From: Setaria digitata
Taxonomy: Eukaryota; Nematoda; Chromadorea; Rhabditida; Setariidae
Assembly: GCA_003640385.1 (NCBI GenBank)
Contig: RCAB01000189.1
Coordinates: 1-64,000 of the forward strand
Reading direction: 5' to 3'
DNA length: 64,000 bases
This document shows positions 13,701 through 27,465 of this stretch, one piece after another. Below the pieces are notes generated by a model, which made no database searches, had not been told where the DNA came from, and worked only from the letters and a program-made list of their open reading frames with translations. The first letter of the stretch is position 1. Each line of letters opens with the position of its first letter. The position numbers were made by a program, and so were the translations under genes.

Positions 13701-16700
13701 TCATAAAAAAGATATCTATTGCCAAAATATTAAGCAATTTGCTCAAAAAATAGCAATAGCAAAACGAAGAGTGCAAAAAGCACAAAAATGGAAATCAGAA
13801 ATTATTAGGAACAGGCAATCGGTACATACCTCATGTGCGGAGTTTTTCTTAATTAAATTCAGAAATTCTGTTTTCAAACCACCATCCGGGAATACATGGC
13901 TTACACGAACTTGGATCAAATCATCAGGTTTTAGAGACAACCTGAAAATTCACTCGTTTCATCATTCACTCAGTGACTAATTTACTTTCATTTTGACAAT
14001 TACTTTGTTTTATTGACTTTAAATCCTGTCCAGTTCAATAATACCCGTGCATTCTAGTTAACTGAAAATCAATAGCAATTTACTGTGCTGAAATAAATTA
14101 CTTTACTTCACTACTTCTTTCCAGTCATGCATAACAAATTCTACTTGAAGTAGGCAAGTTTATTTCTATTTTATATCTAAATGACAGAAAAACACGGGTA
14201 TTCTCATGAAAAAAAAAAAAAAAAAACATCTGAAATAAAAAAGTGTCACACTCACTTGCACTTAGCAACAAGACCAGCAACACCGGGACCGATTTCAACA
14301 AAGACATGAGCATCATCGGAGTCTGAAGTTACGAACCCTTGAAACTCTGAACCTATCTGAAATAGAAACGCGATTTTCAGAAAAGAACTAAAAACAAAAC
14401 CAACCGCAACATGCACAGTTTGCACAGTTACAATCATACAGCATCTACAACAGAATTCAACAAAAAATAATTTGAAACTAAGTACAGCATAGAAACAACA
14501 GAAATTTCTGACAAAATCAACAAAAAACTAACGCTAAAATCGATTACTCATTTTAAGAATGATATCTGAGGGCGAGGAAACAGGACCGATATCCGAAGTC
14601 CAGTTATTATAACAAAGAAATTAATTGATAACATATAAAAAGAATCAACAGTACCAAACTTTACCTTGATATCAGTTCCACATCGAAAGAGCATCTTTTC
14701 CGATGAGTCAAAACGTGCTTCCGTAACAGCAAGCCATCTACCTTTATCGCCATCGAAGCGCAAAAGCTGCACATTATGAAGCTGAATATACGATATATGT
14801 GGTTAAAAAAAAACTACCCAAATAATAATGCTAATATCCACATAAATCAACATCGAAAACAAAAATTATATTTTACGGTTCCCAGGATTCTGTTCGATAG
14901 TTATCAGACATACTTCTGAAGGAGTTATCATTCTTCACGAAAAAGATGAAGAAAAGCAAAAAAAAGAAAAAAGAAGAGAAAAGAAAAAAGACTGGAATAC
15001 CTGATTCAACTCGTAACTTTTTGCAACTTCAAGCGCTTTCAGATAATTGTCAGTAATCCCCGTCAATGTAAGAATAGCTCGTTGATTATTGGTAAGTTCC
15101 AATATCACACTACTTGGTGAATGAGTAACACCGATAACCCGCCCCGTTACATGATCACCTTTTTCAAATGTCTGAAAATTCCGGCTGTTTATGCAATTCG
15201 TTCAAAGATTTTACAGAATTGCGGAATTTTATTTGCACTTTGAGGTATTCAAATTCAAAAGCAATAAAACTTACTTTCCAGATTAGTATGAATTCTCATC
15301 TTTTTCAATGAATGTATGAAGGATTTCTTAAAGAAAAGAACAATTTGAAAAATAACCTTTGGTATTTTTTTTAAGGTCATTTCCAAACATTTTCGATGTC
15401 TCGATTTGCCATGCTTATTCTTGTGAACATTCACCCCGATAATTTGTGCAATCAATTTTTCACCGGGTTCAAAATCGATATCAACTAATGCAGATGTCTC
15501 ATTCGTTGGGTTAGGCACCTAAAACAAATTTTAATCGCATACAGCTACATCCAAGCTATCACCANTTAATCGCATACATCCAAGCTATCACCACAATCTC
15601 ATATATTATTGCTGCTATTACATATTAATTAATGCAAGATAAACTTACGCATCAGTTTATAAGCATAAATTGCTGTAAACATACCAAATTCTCGTTGGGT
15701 AAATTTTGCTTTCGAATGACACCATTCCACAACGGACTAACTTCCACTCTGACTACTCCAACATGAGGACCCTTGCGAACAAAAACAGGAATTGACGAGC
15801 CGTGCAAGTAGCTTTGTGGATAACCCAGCAGTGACTGCTTTTTCTTCATTTCTTTCAATTTCCACGCTTTCATCGTACATTCTGCCAAGCGTGTCACCTA
15901 AAATATATTGCGCTTTACTAAGCTACTAAAAAATATACAAAAGAAATCTGACAAATATGTCTGAATTTTAACATTCGCCGTTTTTTTTTTTTTTTTTTTT
16001 TTGAAGTTTTCAGAAAAAATAAATAAATAAATAAAACGAGCAACTGAACATGTTAATGCACATGTGCTTCATATAGCACGAAGTGGTTTTTTTTTTTCAA
16101 ATTTCATTAAAGTCCTGTTATATTTTTTAATCTGAATTAAATTTTATATTACTTGGGAAAAGATGAAAGGTTAAAAATGGACAAGTATCTACTCTCCATA
16201 ATTAAAAAACAAGATATTAACATCAAGAATAAACCGAAAATTTGAGGCCTGTTTAGTATGGAAGATTTTAATACAACAGAATAGTCATTTTTCCTAAGAC
16301 TGTGACAATTACAACAAAACCAACTGCTTAACGCATGGCTGATTACACGACTATTATTAAACCAAACATAAATCAGGAAAAGTTTTAAGAATAACTTACA
16401 ACAATCATTTTTTCTCCCTTTTGTGTTCCTTTCATCTTTGGTTTAGAAAAATCAACCTTTTCCATTTTTTCTCTCAACTTTGTAAAACACATTATTTTAA
16501 CGTCGACCATTTTACCTTCGTTTTCTTTCAAAAAACTTTGAACTGGATAAGAAGTTTGATTTAGGAATTCTTCATCAAATTCCGACGCATGCAGGCGGCC
16601 TAAAATGCAGCTTTCCAAATATATTTTATAAGGACTTATAAAAATTTTACAAAAAATTTACTTGATAAAAATTTACAAATCTGTTTTGCAGAAATAATTA

Positions 16701-19700
16701 TTGCCAAAATGAAAAGGAAGAGAGCATGGAATAATTGTGGCCACATAAATTATTATTTCCCAAACACGAATGCCATGCACTGAGACATTTCAGAGATATT
16801 AAAGACATGGAGAAAATTCCTACCAATGCTACCATCAGGCAACTGCAATTCAACAGCGCTGTATAAATCATTACTTCTGGACCATATTCCCACAACTTTT
16901 CCTGGATAAATCTCAAACTGCTTTAACTTTCTTTTTATTTTTGGCTTCGCTGATGTCTGGAAAATAAATTTCAAATGAGTAAAGAGAGAAATACACTAAA
17001 AGAAAAAATTTGGTACCCAGTATTCAGGATATAATTTCAAGTGACAATATCAGAGCACATGCACAATCCGTAATGAAAATACATGGTATACCACATTAGT
17101 CCTCACGAATTGATTTCAAGAATTTGCAGGAAATATTAGTAAAGTAATCATACCAGAAATTTCCTGTTGATGGATCCATATCTCCTTAGTATTTCCACTG
17201 CATTTCCAATGAGGACATTTCCAGTAATCAGCTTGGGAATAAGGGTGCAATGATTACTATTTTCATCTATAACTATTCTGATGCAGACCAATTCTGTCTT
17301 AATTTATTCAACACATGTTCAGCAATTATGAATCTTCATTTATTCTTTGTCTCATTTTTAATCGACAATCCCAAACATCAGAAGGAAGTTACGTGAAATG
17401 ACTTTTCTCACCTTAACAGAAGTGCGATTCATCAACTACAACTCTAATTTCAATTTCAACAGAGTGTGAAAATAAATCACTTTCGATGTATACAGTAGTA
17501 AATTTCTCTCGGTACCATAGGTCTACTGCCTCCAAACTTTGTAACAGTACTTTACATTCGAGAGAAAAGTATATGATTAAAAAAAATGGTGAAAGATAGA
17601 TTATAAGTAAAACTAATTTAACAAAACTTTAATATTAATGCTTACCTAACTTTGCTGGAATAAGGTTCAAATTTGGATGCATTCTCATCGGGATGCAAAC
17701 CACAAAAGCCGATTTTTCAGTTTCTACTGTAGCAACCGCATACTCTCCTTTGTGCAACCAAATTGTCGCATCGTATTTGTTTTTACTGATCAAAAGTAAT
17801 CTGAGTTTCTTCTGTAAAGAACAATTTATCAAAAATTCGGTAACTTTTAGTTATACACTGAACAGTTTAGCATTAACTGCAACAAAAGTCAAATTTTGAA
17901 TCGAAAAAACCACTCATTTTCATTTAATTAGTAGATATCAACTTAATCTGAAATCGGTAGCTGTTTCACTTGTTTAAAGCGAGTGATTGAATCAAACCTA
18001 TGCCATATTACTGATCATATCAACCACAGCTTTCCAAAAAATTTAAACCACAACTTAATCAACTAGTGCTGAAGTAATTGCGTGAATTTTAAATATTCAG
18101 CTAACTAGATTACATCCAACCATCAAGTTTATCTGAATTACTAACCGACTGATCATACAAACTATTGCTGAACCAACTTAATACGCAGGAAACTAAATAA
18201 AGAACCTACCTCATCTAAATGATGGACATCATCATCCAAAAGGAACACAACTAATTCGCAGCTTGGCAACTTGATGTCCAAAACCAGCGCTTTTACACAC
18301 CTTCCTTTCTAAACTCTTTTTAGATAAAAAGCATTAAAGAGATTTTTTAAAAGTATATTCTTCGTGCAAATCCAAACTTTAAGAAAGAAAATATGGAAGA
18401 TATTAGAATGAGTGGTATGAGGCATATATTAAACAATCACCAAAATTTATTCTAAACCTTTTCACTTTGTATATTTGCGTCTTACGAAGGCAAAAATAAT
18501 TTTTTGCTATTTCATTCCTAGAATCAGTTGGTTTTCTAGATTAGTTCACCTATAATACAATTTATTTTACATATTTTAAAAAAAGAACCTTCAGACTGCT
18601 ACTACTTCTCGTGTATGCAATTCCTTTCAAATGTGAGTTATCAACACAATGTACAAAAATACTGCGTTCTGAGACTTCTTTGACTTTTACATCGATACAT
18701 TCTCCAATCTTCGGTACTTTTGAATTATTTGGGTTGTTTGCTATAAACCAGTTCAATTCCTCCAAAGCATGATGTGCCATTGATAATGCAAAATAATCAG
18801 GTTCTGCATCAGGTGGTACACAGAGATGTGGCTGAAAAACGATCGATATCAAGAATTCCCATATTTCAGTGAGGAGAAAAGAAACAGTAAGATAACTCCC
18901 AATATGTGAGTGGCAATATGAAAATAACTAATCAGTTAATTTTCTTCCTCAGAAGTAAACATAAAATAACTCGCGTTTATGTTTAAGAGTTATGAGCTAA
19001 TATAATCCAATTAGAGAATGGCATTTTACTATTTCGTAACATGAAAAAACGGTTCAGTTATACTAATATCACTATGAAACAAATTAATTAGTTTTCAAAA
19101 ATTTACTAAAATCAGATTTTTTGGCATAACAAAGAGCTTACATCCAAAATTAAAGCAAATCGTTTTCTTTCCAGATCAATTGATGATATCCGTGCGACAA
19201 CAGTCTGTCCTATTTTAAGCTCTTCTGAAGAAGCAGCAGTTATTTACGAAAGTCATGAGGTTTCAAAAATGTCAGAGATGATACAAACGATATATGTTCA
19301 GAAATTTGAAGGAATTTTTGATTTTATAAGTAAGAGACTTACGCACTGGTACTGATATCGGACGTATGAATCGTGCTGGAGCCGTTAGAGCTGAGCCACC
19401 ACCCAATTCAACAAAATATCCCATTTCCTTATGCTTCTGGATGATACTACCACAAATAAGTTCGCCTTTAATAAGATTATGGATACTAGTGATACGCGGA
19501 TGTTTTTCCAACCAATCGATCATGAAACGTTTACTGGTAATCTAAAAATAAATCGTTTTGATCAAATTAAAAAAAATTAAGATCCTGCATGCGATGAAAA
19601 AGAATCATTATCCCAGCAATATTTAAGCACACTGCTACAACGTAAGAGATCATACAAAAATTCATCCGCTTTGAACGAATCTGAAAAATAATTCTACAAG

Positions 19701-22700
19701 CTAGTTAGTTATTTTTGGAAATAAACTGTGAAATGTTAATGAATGTTGAGTTCTAAACTAAACCAACCTTAAGATTACCAGCAATATCACCTAACACCGT
19801 GACTTTCGGTAAAACACTCCCAACAGCAATGCTTTCACTTATTGAAGAAAATGGTAAATCAAGGCAATCACTCAGCAGCTCTTTCGGGATAAATGCTTCC
19901 ATTTTCCCGCCCTAAATTAGCATTCCATAAAAAAGAGGAAGGAAAACAAAAAAAAAAGATATTAGAACAAAGGGAATAAATATCTTTCATTCTTGTTACA
20001 TTGAGATAAGTTAAAAATATACTAAATCTGGACTATTTATAGTACAAGTAATGCAGGGAGAACAGGTAATAGAACTCAAGGACGAACATTAGCTTCATTT
20101 AAGGGTTAAAAAAAAAAAATACGTCCATCGTCTCGATCATTAAAATACACAAACCAATTTCTTCCCAAGTCGTACAGCAACGTCCAACGTTTCCTTCTGC
20201 TTGAACTTACTATTACATGACGAAATGTTCATAATAACCGCCGAAAATGAAATAGGATTCTCCTTGTCTAGCAGAAATGGCTAAAACATGAAAATGCAGA
20301 GAAAATCTTTTTAGAATTTCTTCCAAGAATTCAGTGGAATCTTTCCAAAATCTTCCTCAACCAACTGTTCATTAGAAATAAGTAACCTGGGAAAATACGA
20401 AAACACTGCAATCAAAACCTCGAAAATGGATGTTTAATGGCAATAATATGAAAAATTCGACTCTCGAAAATTTAGATTAAAATCAAACTTGAGCCCTCAA
20501 GATTCTGCTACCATCGCTGGGAGTATTCGCTACTACAACTAGCATGCGTTCACATTGTGGATCAACATTAACCACTCGAATTCGGATTGTGAGACCAACC
20601 CTTGAAAGAAGAGATCATTCTATACAGGTCAAAAATTAAAAGTTAAAGCTAATTTAATAGACCTTTACATTACTACAGAATATGATAAAGCAAAAAATTT
20701 CCGATTTTCAGCAATCTAATGCAAACAAAATTTAATCAAAACAAGACATCTGAAAAGTATGAAACCATACTTTACGTTAGTCCCCAAACGTTCTGCCTCT
20801 TTTGGAAGCATGAATCCGCGTGTTCCACCATAGAAACCTATGATAAGTCCACCACTCGAATGCTGAGAGATAATGTAACCAGTCGCTATCGTACCAATCT
20901 TTGCTTCATCATAACTCTTGATGATAAAGTCTTTGTTTTTTGTGAGAGATTGTTTATTTGTTAAAATAATTCGTGCTTTTAGTTTATCCACATTCAAAAT
21001 ACGACAGTTTAACTTGTCCCCTAAAATATATGAGATGATTTCGAGTCATTCGCAAGAGCAGGAACTGACATAGAGAGAGTGCTCTATGTCCTACATGCCA
21101 GTAAATCACGTAGTTTTTAAAATCCCTAACTTCACCTCAAGCATCACGATTTCATCGTTAGTACTAACTTCTCCGAAATTTATCACGGTCCTAGGTAGGA
21201 AACAAAAGGTAATAAGGAAATTTCCCCAAAGAAGCCTAACGAAATCAGAAAAAGAAATTACCAACGACGAAGTGCTTGTCAATTTGGGTAATCAGCTTAT
21301 CAGAAAGATGAATTTTGGGTATAAATCCACGAATTGAACCATAAATCTTCACAAACAATCCCTTAGGTAATAAAGACTCTACTTTCACAGTAACCTTTTC
21401 ACCGGGGGTAGCATCCTGCAAAATTAAAGAAGTTAGCATAATAACTGTTTTTAAAGAAGTTTAGTATTATAATATTTCATCACAACTCTATTAAACGCGT
21501 GAACCAATAAATAGTTTGCAAGAGACACACCGCAAGTAAAGTGAAACGGATACAAATATTTTCAGTTATGTGAATGAAAAATTGCATAAAACTGACACTT
21601 GAAATTGAAATCATCATATCGTACACTCGGTGGTGCTTATGTTTAAGACTCAATCATGGAAAAAAGTTAGATTGTGTTTAGTTTCGAAAAACAACAGAAT
21701 AATGTGAAATAACAGGCAACTGCCAGTAAAAAAACAAACGAAAATCTCAATCCATCGACAATTTAAACAAATGGAGAGAATGAAGTCTTACCTTTGAACT
21801 GACCATTTTTTGGGCTAGAATATCTTTTCGTGCCGCAACTATCAATACTCTTTCAACCATCTTAAACGACAAAACACGTACACGATGTACTGTTCCCTTT
21901 TTGTATTCAACACCATCTGAAACATTACTTAATAAATTAGCACAATAACGTTGAAAAAATTAACTAGATGATTGATGCTGTAGACTCCCCTGAAACAAGC
22001 TATTTCTAAAAAATTTGTAAATTTGAGACTTAGAAGTAACTGCATCATAATCGCTACTAGTTCAAAACTAGAAACTGAAACTATTTACCAATGAAAATTC
22101 TTGGATGCTCATTAAAAAGGATTAATAATCATTTCAAATTATCTAAGTTAACAAGACATGCAGAGAAAGAATGGACTCAATGGAAACAAACCTTCTAGCA
22201 TACTTTTCTTCGCATATGCTGCTAGCAATGAACTTTTGTTTCCATTCAGTAACAAATCAAAACTGACACTTCCATTCTTAGCCATACTACTTACCTTGCA
22301 CTCAATAATATCACCAGTGTGAATATTCTGAAATTAAAAAAAACCGGGAAAGAGAAGCATAAGACCGAATAAAGCACTGCATCATATCATCAACTTAAAA
22401 CAGACCACTAAAACTTTAAAAATTTAACGAAATGAAGTGAACAAAAAACTACTCCCTTTAAGCATATAGAATAACTCGATCTTAATCGTTTGCACGCCTA
22501 TTTAATTCGTAAGCAATAGAAGCATGAGAGAGAAATGAAATAAATATTGAATTTCGCTGCAAGAGAGGGTATAGTTCAACTGATACTGATGTCCAATTAG
22601 TTATCAATAATTAAAATAACTGGAAGGCAACATACCCCAAAATCAGTTCTCTTTACGACCTTACTAATGGCAACAATATCTGGATGCCCATTCAGTTTTA

Positions 22701-25348
22701 AGAGATTGCTATTCTGCTGACAAAACATTACCACTGTCCGAAAGGATTTTAAACACTTGAATGGGTCGCTACGATATCTCGGTGGCAAATGCTGCCTGCT
22801 TACATATCCTTTTATGTCTGAAATAATTAAGAATGAGATAATTTGAAACCAAAAAAGAGTTCTTTCGGAAAAACAAATATTTTAAGTGCCCAAAGATATG
22901 TCTAGAGAGCTAAATTGAATGAATTCTTTGATTTAAAATGAATAAAATTCTTAAAAATATTTCACGTATCTCTTTCAGTAGCAAACATAATCTCACCAGC
23001 TAATGCTTTTCACTTGTTAGTTTAGCTGGTGGTTTTAACAAGTACATTTATTTTTTCTAAACTCTCTATGACTGACTATAATTTGGTGTATTATTAATAA
23101 AAAAAACAAGTACAGCTTACCATTTCCAATCTCAACATAAACGCCATGAGCAGTTGGTTGCAAAGGACTCACTAGCAGTAAAGTTCCAGGCATCAAATGG
23201 TTAAGTTTTAAATTTTTGATAGCAACATCATCCAAGTACTCCATTTCGGGAATCGCTGATAGGTTGATAACTCGCGCTTTCTACAAAGAAAAAGAATGAT
23301 GAGACAAGAATTCATGCAAAACGTAGATTTTCTAAGAACGAAATTACTGATCAAAACTGACGTTTTTTTTTTTTTCGAAATTCAGAAAAATTTAGGCCAT
23401 TTAAAAAAGAAAAAAAAAAGGAAAAGAATGATCTGCAAAGATTTTCTTAGGAAACGGAAACTGAAAATAATCTAAAAAACTTACGTTATTTGAAGAACTA
23501 TCATTCTGTACTCGCACTAAGAGAGGTTGTCCTTTCACTAAACTTTCCATTTGAATACTAGATGGCAAATCTTTTTCTGCTAGAAATCCTTTCATTTCAA
23601 TTGATTGTAATCCAAGATTAATAATAACACCTAGAATCAATGCTTTCAAACATTACTAAAAAGAGAAAACAAGTACAAAGAATTAAGTCTTATTAAAATG
23701 CAATCAGTTCAATGCATATTCGCACCTTTATCTTCTACACTTTCCACAGCACCATTAAGCACTAGACCATTGGTTAAACAGCCAGGATTGAGATGAAAAT
23801 TTACAACTAACGGATCACAGCTGACAATAGGATATGAAGATTTTTTTTTTTTCTTTTCTTTCTCTGAAATATAAGCATACAAAAATTATTCACACATATA
23901 TTTTCTTGCTTGTTTTATTTCATTCTCATACATAGTAAATAAGCTTCACTTTTCTCGTATAATTAAATATTTAATTAAAAGAAGAAACGCATTAAGAAAC
24001 GGCGTAATTACTATCCTGTGTAATCTTCAATGTCGTTAGGTCTCAAATCATATCTCTGATCAATCTCCACACTTTAAATTTTATCTGATGAAACCATGAC
24101 AAAAATCTAGTCGAAGTTACACCACATATAAAAGATATAAGTAAGGCCCTCACGACAGACACAATGCATCACACAGAATGTATCAAACTCCTGTTTTATT
24201 TCCAAGACAATGATTTGGGTACATTTTTCGGGAATTTAAAAAAAGAAAAAAAAACTGAGAATTATGAAATGTCAGAATACCGCAAGTTCCTCTGGATTTA
24301 ATGACTTTGAACGCTAGCATTTGACCAAGATTGAAAATATCGTCCAATTCAAGCGATGAATTTCGAAGTGCTTCTAAGAATAAATTGCCAAAATTTGGAA
24401 CAGGAACTTGAACAATTATACCATCTGCGCATTCCAACAGTATTTCGGCTTCTTTAATCTAAAGAAATTTCTGGTTACACAGTCAAAATTTCTGGTTACA
24501 CGTTGATTAAGTTAAATTCATCAGATGATGAATTTAACTTAATCAACGCTAACTACATCATGTTTATTTTATTTCAAATGAATTACATGAAACAAGGAAT
24601 TAGAATTGTTTTCAAAAATTTACTTCTTTAATAACACCCAATCCAAGCACTCCTTCAGTTAAACGATACGAAGTGATGCGTTCATTCCAAACACCATCGA
24701 AAGATTTCAACTCAGTATTAATCGGCCGTTTCTGAAAATGCTAATAATTTCGATGACTTTCAAATTTTATCAATTATTGGAAAAAATATGAGTGACTTAA
24801 AAAGTACCACAACTATTGTAAGCAACAATCTCAACATCATCAATTATTTTACTGCTGCTATTATCAATAATTTTAGAATTCTTGTCACATTCATCGTTGT
24901 CACGCCATCATTATCACACATGACATCAAATTTAATGTTACTCTTATTAGCATCATTATCACATGGTCCACTGTTACAACTGTTATTTTTTATTATTATC
25001 GCAACATTTCATTACCAATGTTATTATTACTGCTTCCTATCGCAATTGTTACCGTAATTTAATATCACTTGCTATTATTATTAACATTACACTAACACTG
25101 TATCACATCATCTCATCATTACTACAGATGCACTTATCTTAACTACAATTCAACACTGTTACCATTATTACTGCCTATAATATCTACTACATTTCATACA
25201 GGCTAAAGGCAGTAACACTGGTAATGGTAATACTGATAATTTATATTGGAAAAATAACCTTTAAGCTTGCTGTTTCGTCACCATCTAACTTTATTCTTTC
25301 ACGTTTTCTATTTTTCGATACGTCTTCACGTGGGAAATCAATTTCCAT
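10799..25348 (-). CDS. PDCD11: RRP5/PDCD11 rRNA-processing factor, 1,789 aa
   Basis: Nucleolar pre-rRNA factor; the family is needed for 18S and 5.8S/25S processing (family knowledge). Thirty-seven exons close in frame: 25259-25348, 24624-24731, 24281-24458, 23726-23863, 23485-23630, 23121-23280, 22636-22817, 22192-22327, 21792-21916, 21262-21415, 20771-21020, 20489-20600, 20155-20280, 19768-19911, 19343-19541, 19142-19224, 18589-18831, 18210-18308, 17646-17811, 17154-17293, 16824-16956, 16400-16599, 15685-15897, 15357-15518, 15001-15171, 14665-14781, 14256-14356, 13830-13941, 13531-13668, 13316-13469, 12909-13053, 12661-12744, 12381-12549, 11931-12087, 11450-11615, 11195-11309, 10799-10852. 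Residues about 30-1450 hold repeated S1-like cores (GLFVKIYGSIRGFIPKIHLS, HVFVEIGPGVAGLVAKCK). From about 1500 on are HAT repeats with family hallmarks: DFDRLIAGTPNSSLLWIRYI, KTDVWTVYIDLLIKTGKIED, and a KxxxFFKKW motif near the C-terminus. N-terminal MEIDFPRED recalls the family's FPRG start. Length fits yeast and human (about 1,730 and 1,870 aa). The C. elegans orthologue is probably let-716. Confidence 0.95.
10831..11087. repeat. Direct duplication around N at 10954
   Basis: 10831-10953 is nearly repeated at 10957-11087, with one substitution (caccgc/cactgc), a longer A run and an extra short aatcat unit. The copies meet at a single N. The second copy repeats the acceptor and first codons of the last RRP5 exon. 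This is best read as two overlapping, slightly different contig ends that were not merged; both copies sit in the last RRP5 intron/exon area without breaking the frame. Confidence 0.85.
15532..15593. repeat. Short duplication around N at 15565
   Basis: The stretch ttaatcgcatac...ccaagctatcacca occurs on both sides of the N, the left copy with 6 extra bases. It lies in the RRP5 intron between exons 15685-15897 and 15357-15518, so the coding sequence is unaffected. Confidence 0.8.
24465..24501. repeat. Tandem copy of aaatttctggttacac
   Basis: The 16-mer aaatttctggttacac occurs at about 24465-24480 and again at about 24486-24501, directly beside the hairpin that starts at 24501. It may be a target-site-like or slippage duplication. 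Confidence 0.7.
24501..24548. repeat. Perfect 22-bp inverted repeat, 4-nt loop
   Basis: Arms 24501-24522 and 24527-24548 are exact reverse complements around the loop agat. It sits in the RRP5 intron 24459-24623. It could be a MITE tip, a cruciform-prone site or a small hairpin RNA; nothing else identifies it. Confidence 0.9.
24800..25220. repeat. Degenerate ATT/ATC-type trinucleotide-rich intron
   Basis: RRP5 intron 1 (24732-25258) is full of irregular tta/tca/act triplets such as catcatcaatta and tattattac. It looks like a decayed microsatellite. The open frame it creates on the plus strand is not gene-like. Confidence 0.6.
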
Positions 25349-25360
25349 ATCTAATATTTC

Positions 25361-25370
25361 CTGAAACATA
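25361..25370 (-). promoter_or_regulatory. Likely trans-splice acceptor of RRP5
   Basis: TATGTTTCAG lies 12 nt upstream of the RRP5 ATG. In nematodes a consensus acceptor this close to the start usually receives a spliced leader. A cis-spliced 5' UTR exon is the alternative. Confidence 0.45.
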
Positions 25371-25775
25371 TAATTATTTAAGCTTTAATGAGAACAGCAA
25401 TTCTTTTTCAAGGAAATATTAAGCAAATGAATCGTTTCTTCCACTAATACACCACATCTCCGAAAAAGTCACGTGTGTCAGGATATAACGACAGACTCGT
25501 TAAATCCGTGTTAGTAACTTGGCGTTGTTTTGGTGGCTTCTTTCAGTCATAGTGAGATGCATTTGCACGTTATATGTTGGGCGGTTGAATTTCGTGTAAC
25601 TGATTGTATGATTTATCATATAATCTTAGTCTTTGTGATTCTAATATGCTGCAGGGATTCAAATATGAGAGAATCAATCGATGCCATAAATGTCCTTTGC
25701 GTTTGATTTATTTTTATCGATCAGTTTTTTTGACATTTCTTCAGGAAGTATAAAAGTTTATAGCGTGAATACAAA
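25371..25775. promoter_or_regulatory. Divergent promoter region, RRP5 / G-gamma
   Basis: About 0.4 kb separate two divergently transcribed genes, so both promoters should lie here. A cacgtg E-box-like hexamer occurs near 25472. No TATA box stands out against the AT background. Confidence 0.45.
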
Positions 25776-26612
25776 ATGAGTTCAAGAGACGCTCATTCAG
25801 TGCAGCAGGCACGCAGTGTTGTGGAACAACTACGTCGTGAACGTAATTTACGCCGTAGCACGATCTCGCAAACAGCGAACGATTTAGTGCGGCAAGTTTA
25901 CAGTTTTCTAAAATCTGCTCAGTGATTTTATTATTCTATATTTGGATGACAAAATGGATGATAAAATAAGCGTTTGTGAGCTAAACGGAAAACTATTTTC
26001 GATATAAAGATATGTGCTTGAACAATTGGTCTTGTGTTTGTGTTATGTAGAAATCTAGGTATACGATTGGAAGTTCCATTTAGCTTTTCACCTTCTCTCT
26101 TTTGCTTATGCTCTCTACCCACCAACCACGCTGGGTTTTTCTCTTCCTTCAGAAATATGTGAACTTATAGATTTATAAATCCAAGAGTCATTTTTTTCTG
26201 GGATATTTTAAATTCTGTTTTATCATTTGTAATGGCTTGAAAATTCCTGCTGTTGTTTCAATACAAATATAGGTGTTCGTTCTATAGCGATCGTTTAACC
26301 TTGTAAAAAAACAAAGTTCTGGAGAATATAGCGACACACTGATTTAAGTTGATGAGCACTTTCCAAATAAAATGGCTTATCTGATAGAATAAGCTTACGT
26401 AGTTTTTGTTTAATTGTTTTCGCTTAGAAAAATCTTATAATGAATGGAGGACATGTTATTATTCCAACAATCAAACATTTGTTTTATCAATTTGTCGAAG
26501 TTTCAGGTATACTCAAGAATGTCAGAGAGACGATATATTACTCACTGGTTTCCCGAATGATAAAATGAATCCATTCCGACCTAAAAGTTCTTTCCAGTGC
26601 TTGCTACTTTGA
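25776..26612 (+). CDS. Heterotrimeric G-protein gamma subunit, 73 aa
   Basis: Exons 25776-25891 and 26507-26612. G-gamma pairs with G-beta and anchors the dimer to the plasma membrane. Residues about 9-39 form the N-terminal helix (QARSVVEQLRRERNLRR), followed by DLVRYTQECQRDDILLTGFP and the family's NPF motif in NPFRPKSSFQ. The protein ends CLLL, a CaaX box whose final Leu predicts geranylgeranylation. The length is typical. The single intron (25892-26506) must start with GC (CG|GCAAGT) to join the two conserved halves; the nearby GT gives the wrong frame. The gene diverges from RRP5 and is convergent with DDX55. It resembles the C. elegans gpc genes, but I cannot say which one. Confidence 0.93.
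25892..26506 (+). other. GC-AG intron of the G-gamma gene
   Basis: The donor reads GTGCG|GCAAGT, matching the strong GC-donor consensus, and the acceptor is GTTTCAG. Only this donor gives phase 2 (CG|G, Arg) and continues DLVRY into TQECQRDD. The alternative CAA|GTTTAC is out of frame. Confidence 0.85.
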
Positions 26613-27465
26613 TCTAAGCGAAGAAGTTATCACTGAGTGCCCTTGATTGGACAACATGGAAGAAGCACAACGCAATTAATCATCGATATTGTCTCCTGTG
26701 TCACTGCATCTTGTGTAATGATTTCATTTCCTCGAATGCGGGAAATGAATGTATTACCCATTATCGGCTATAAAATTGAATACTTGGAAAATCTCCTTAT
26801 ATTTCTGGAATTTCTCAATGGATTTTTCCAGTGAGTGAGCCCAAATTAATTACTGAGATGAGATTCTTTTTATAAGAACTCGTTTCCTCCCCCTCCCACT
26901 CTGCCATTTATCATAATTTTCTGTCTAGTTCCTGCTCATTGTTGATGGCTCATTTCAAATGTGGTTTCTCTGACTTCTTGCATTTTTTTTTCTTTTACAC
27001 TTTTAATCTTCCAGCTTTAAGTAAGCCTCCTCAACATGCCACTTTCCCCATATTTCTTGTTTCTATAAAAAGAATTTCTCGAATGTTATAACAGTCAAAC
27101 ATATCTATTGAGGATATTCACAGCTAATCCAAACGGAATTGTAAGATTTCAGGAAACTAGTATTACTGGAAACCGACCTAGCAAAAAACTGGACGTTCAC
27201 ATCGTATTTGTTTGAAAGATATGTTATCTATTTATACAAAATTTTAGGCAAATTATGAAGCTTGCTACCCTGCCGAAAGGATTTCTAATGTTAAACCCTA
27301 CGTTCGTAAATCTTTTAACTTCACTTTATAATCTCATTATCTACATTCGACTCCTTAGTAAATCGCACAACCATGCATGTATCACACATCCATGTGAAGA
27401 AACAATTTTATTTTATTTATTAGGAATTTCGTAATTCTAAGTGAATATTTAACAAAGAACATGCA
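26613..27465. other. Convergent intergenic region
   Basis: Holds the 3' ends of the G-gamma (+) and DDX55 (-) transcripts. The open stretch 26637-26834 has no family signature or splice support. No other gene was seen. Confidence 0.5.

Noticed and set aside
24788..25057. 89-codon plus-strand open frame
   Set aside because: Lies in the trinucleotide-rich RRP5 intron 1 and translates to repetitive Leu/Ile/Thr/Ser text.
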